DNA of 22,048 nt from DASXUL01 sp036504855. GTDB taxonomy: Bacteria; Armatimonadota; DTGP01; JAKQQT01. The translations under genes were made by a program, and so were the position numbers. This document shows positions 21,913-22,048 of the stretch, piece by piece. The notes under the pieces are model-generated. The model was not told where the DNA came from and ran no database searches. It saw nothing but the letters and a program-made list of their open reading frames with translations. The stretch's first letter is position 1. Each line of letters opens with the position of its first letter. Location of the stretch: the NCBI GenBank assembly GCA_036504855.1, contig DASXUL010000077.1:1-22048 (forward strand). Direction: 5' to 3'.

Positions 21913-22048
21913 GAGGGTGTTATGCACTTCGCAGTATGTTCGCTAATGTAAGCTGTTCACATTGGGTAGAAGGATTGCATGAGTGTTAGAAAGTGTTACC
22001 CGAGTGACGTCAGCGATGCGGAGTGGGCATTCGTGTCGTGGTATCTGA
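21913..22048 (+). mobile_element. Left end of an IS5-family insertion sequence, running off the window
   Basis: The likely terminal inverted repeat starts around GAGGGTGTTATGCAC at 21913, next to CTAG/TA, a target type used by several IS5 subgroups. It is followed 66 bases later by the transposase start. The right end and the second inverted repeat lie outside the window, so boundaries are inferred from the transposase and from the interrupted reading frame on the other side. Confidence 0.6.
21979..22048 (+). CDS. IS5-family transposase, N-terminal fragment (cut by window end)
   Basis: ATG at 21979 follows AGAAGGA (21968-21974). The 23 visible residues MSVRKCYPSDVSDAEWAFVS... carry the YPSDxxDAEW pattern at the N-terminus of IS5-family (DUF4096-type) transposases. 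These are DDE enzymes that cut and paste the element. The frame is open to the last base, so the gene continues outside the window. The DDE residues cannot be checked here. Confidence 0.8.
   Translation, partial: MSVRKCYPSDVSDAEWAFVSWYL

Overview
This is a GC-rich window with long intergenic spacers, from a free-living bacterium with a diderm envelope. The envelope inference rests on a FadL/OmpP1-type outer-membrane barrel that ends in a terminal Phe, two lipoproteins with clear lipoboxes, and several secreted repeat proteins. The large secreted beta-helix and RCC1 proteins, degenerate dockerin-like tails, heptad spacer repeats and GH38 enzyme fit a chromosome of the Armatimonadota/Planctomycetota/Chloroflexota kind. 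I lean to Armatimonadota, but the window has no rRNA or other marker that would settle it.

Layout. Bases 1-900 hold a large palindromic hairpin and a decayed cassette: an addiction-module antidote-like gene overlapping (ATGA) a truncated GrpB gene. Bases 948-1669 are a two-gene operon, a lipoprotein plus a 78-aa protein with three DPYGDPG repeats. Bases 2108-2687 are an autoregulated-looking XRE regulator/small membrane protein pair with a palindromic operator. From 2770 to 9787 all genes are on the minus strand: a lipoprotein, an orphan radical SAM/SPASM protein, a 952-aa duplicated beta-helix secreted protein, and guaB. Divergent from guaB is a 903-aa diguanylate cyclase with four GAF domains (10011-12722). 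It converges on a secreted protein with a dockerin-like tail (12730-13947), which lies downstream of a GH38 alpha-mannosidase (14011-17133). On the plus strand follows a FadL-like porin (17516-18814), convergent with a 14-blade RCC1 protein (18901-21228) that also has a dockerin-like tail. The last 800 bases are less GC-rich and show IS5-family damage: a partial transposase, a broken gene fragment and a small hypothetical gene.

Between the genes lie three interspersed repeat families. (1) Six CAG-heptad hairpin elements, most of them abutting stop codons. (2) Two copies of a ~127-bp MITE-like palindrome, one nested inside a heptad element. (3) Two CACAAAG octad hairpins flanking the RCC1 gene. 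These probably act as 3'-end hairpins or are non-autonomous repeats.

Most distinctive points: the shared degenerate dockerin-like C-terminus on three unrelated secreted proteins; the heptad-element superfamily and its placement at stop codons; the XRE/membrane cassette whose second gene seems to begin at an ATA codon overlapping the upstream stop; and the DPYGDPG repeat peptide. No tRNA, rRNA, CRISPR array or complete prophage was seen.
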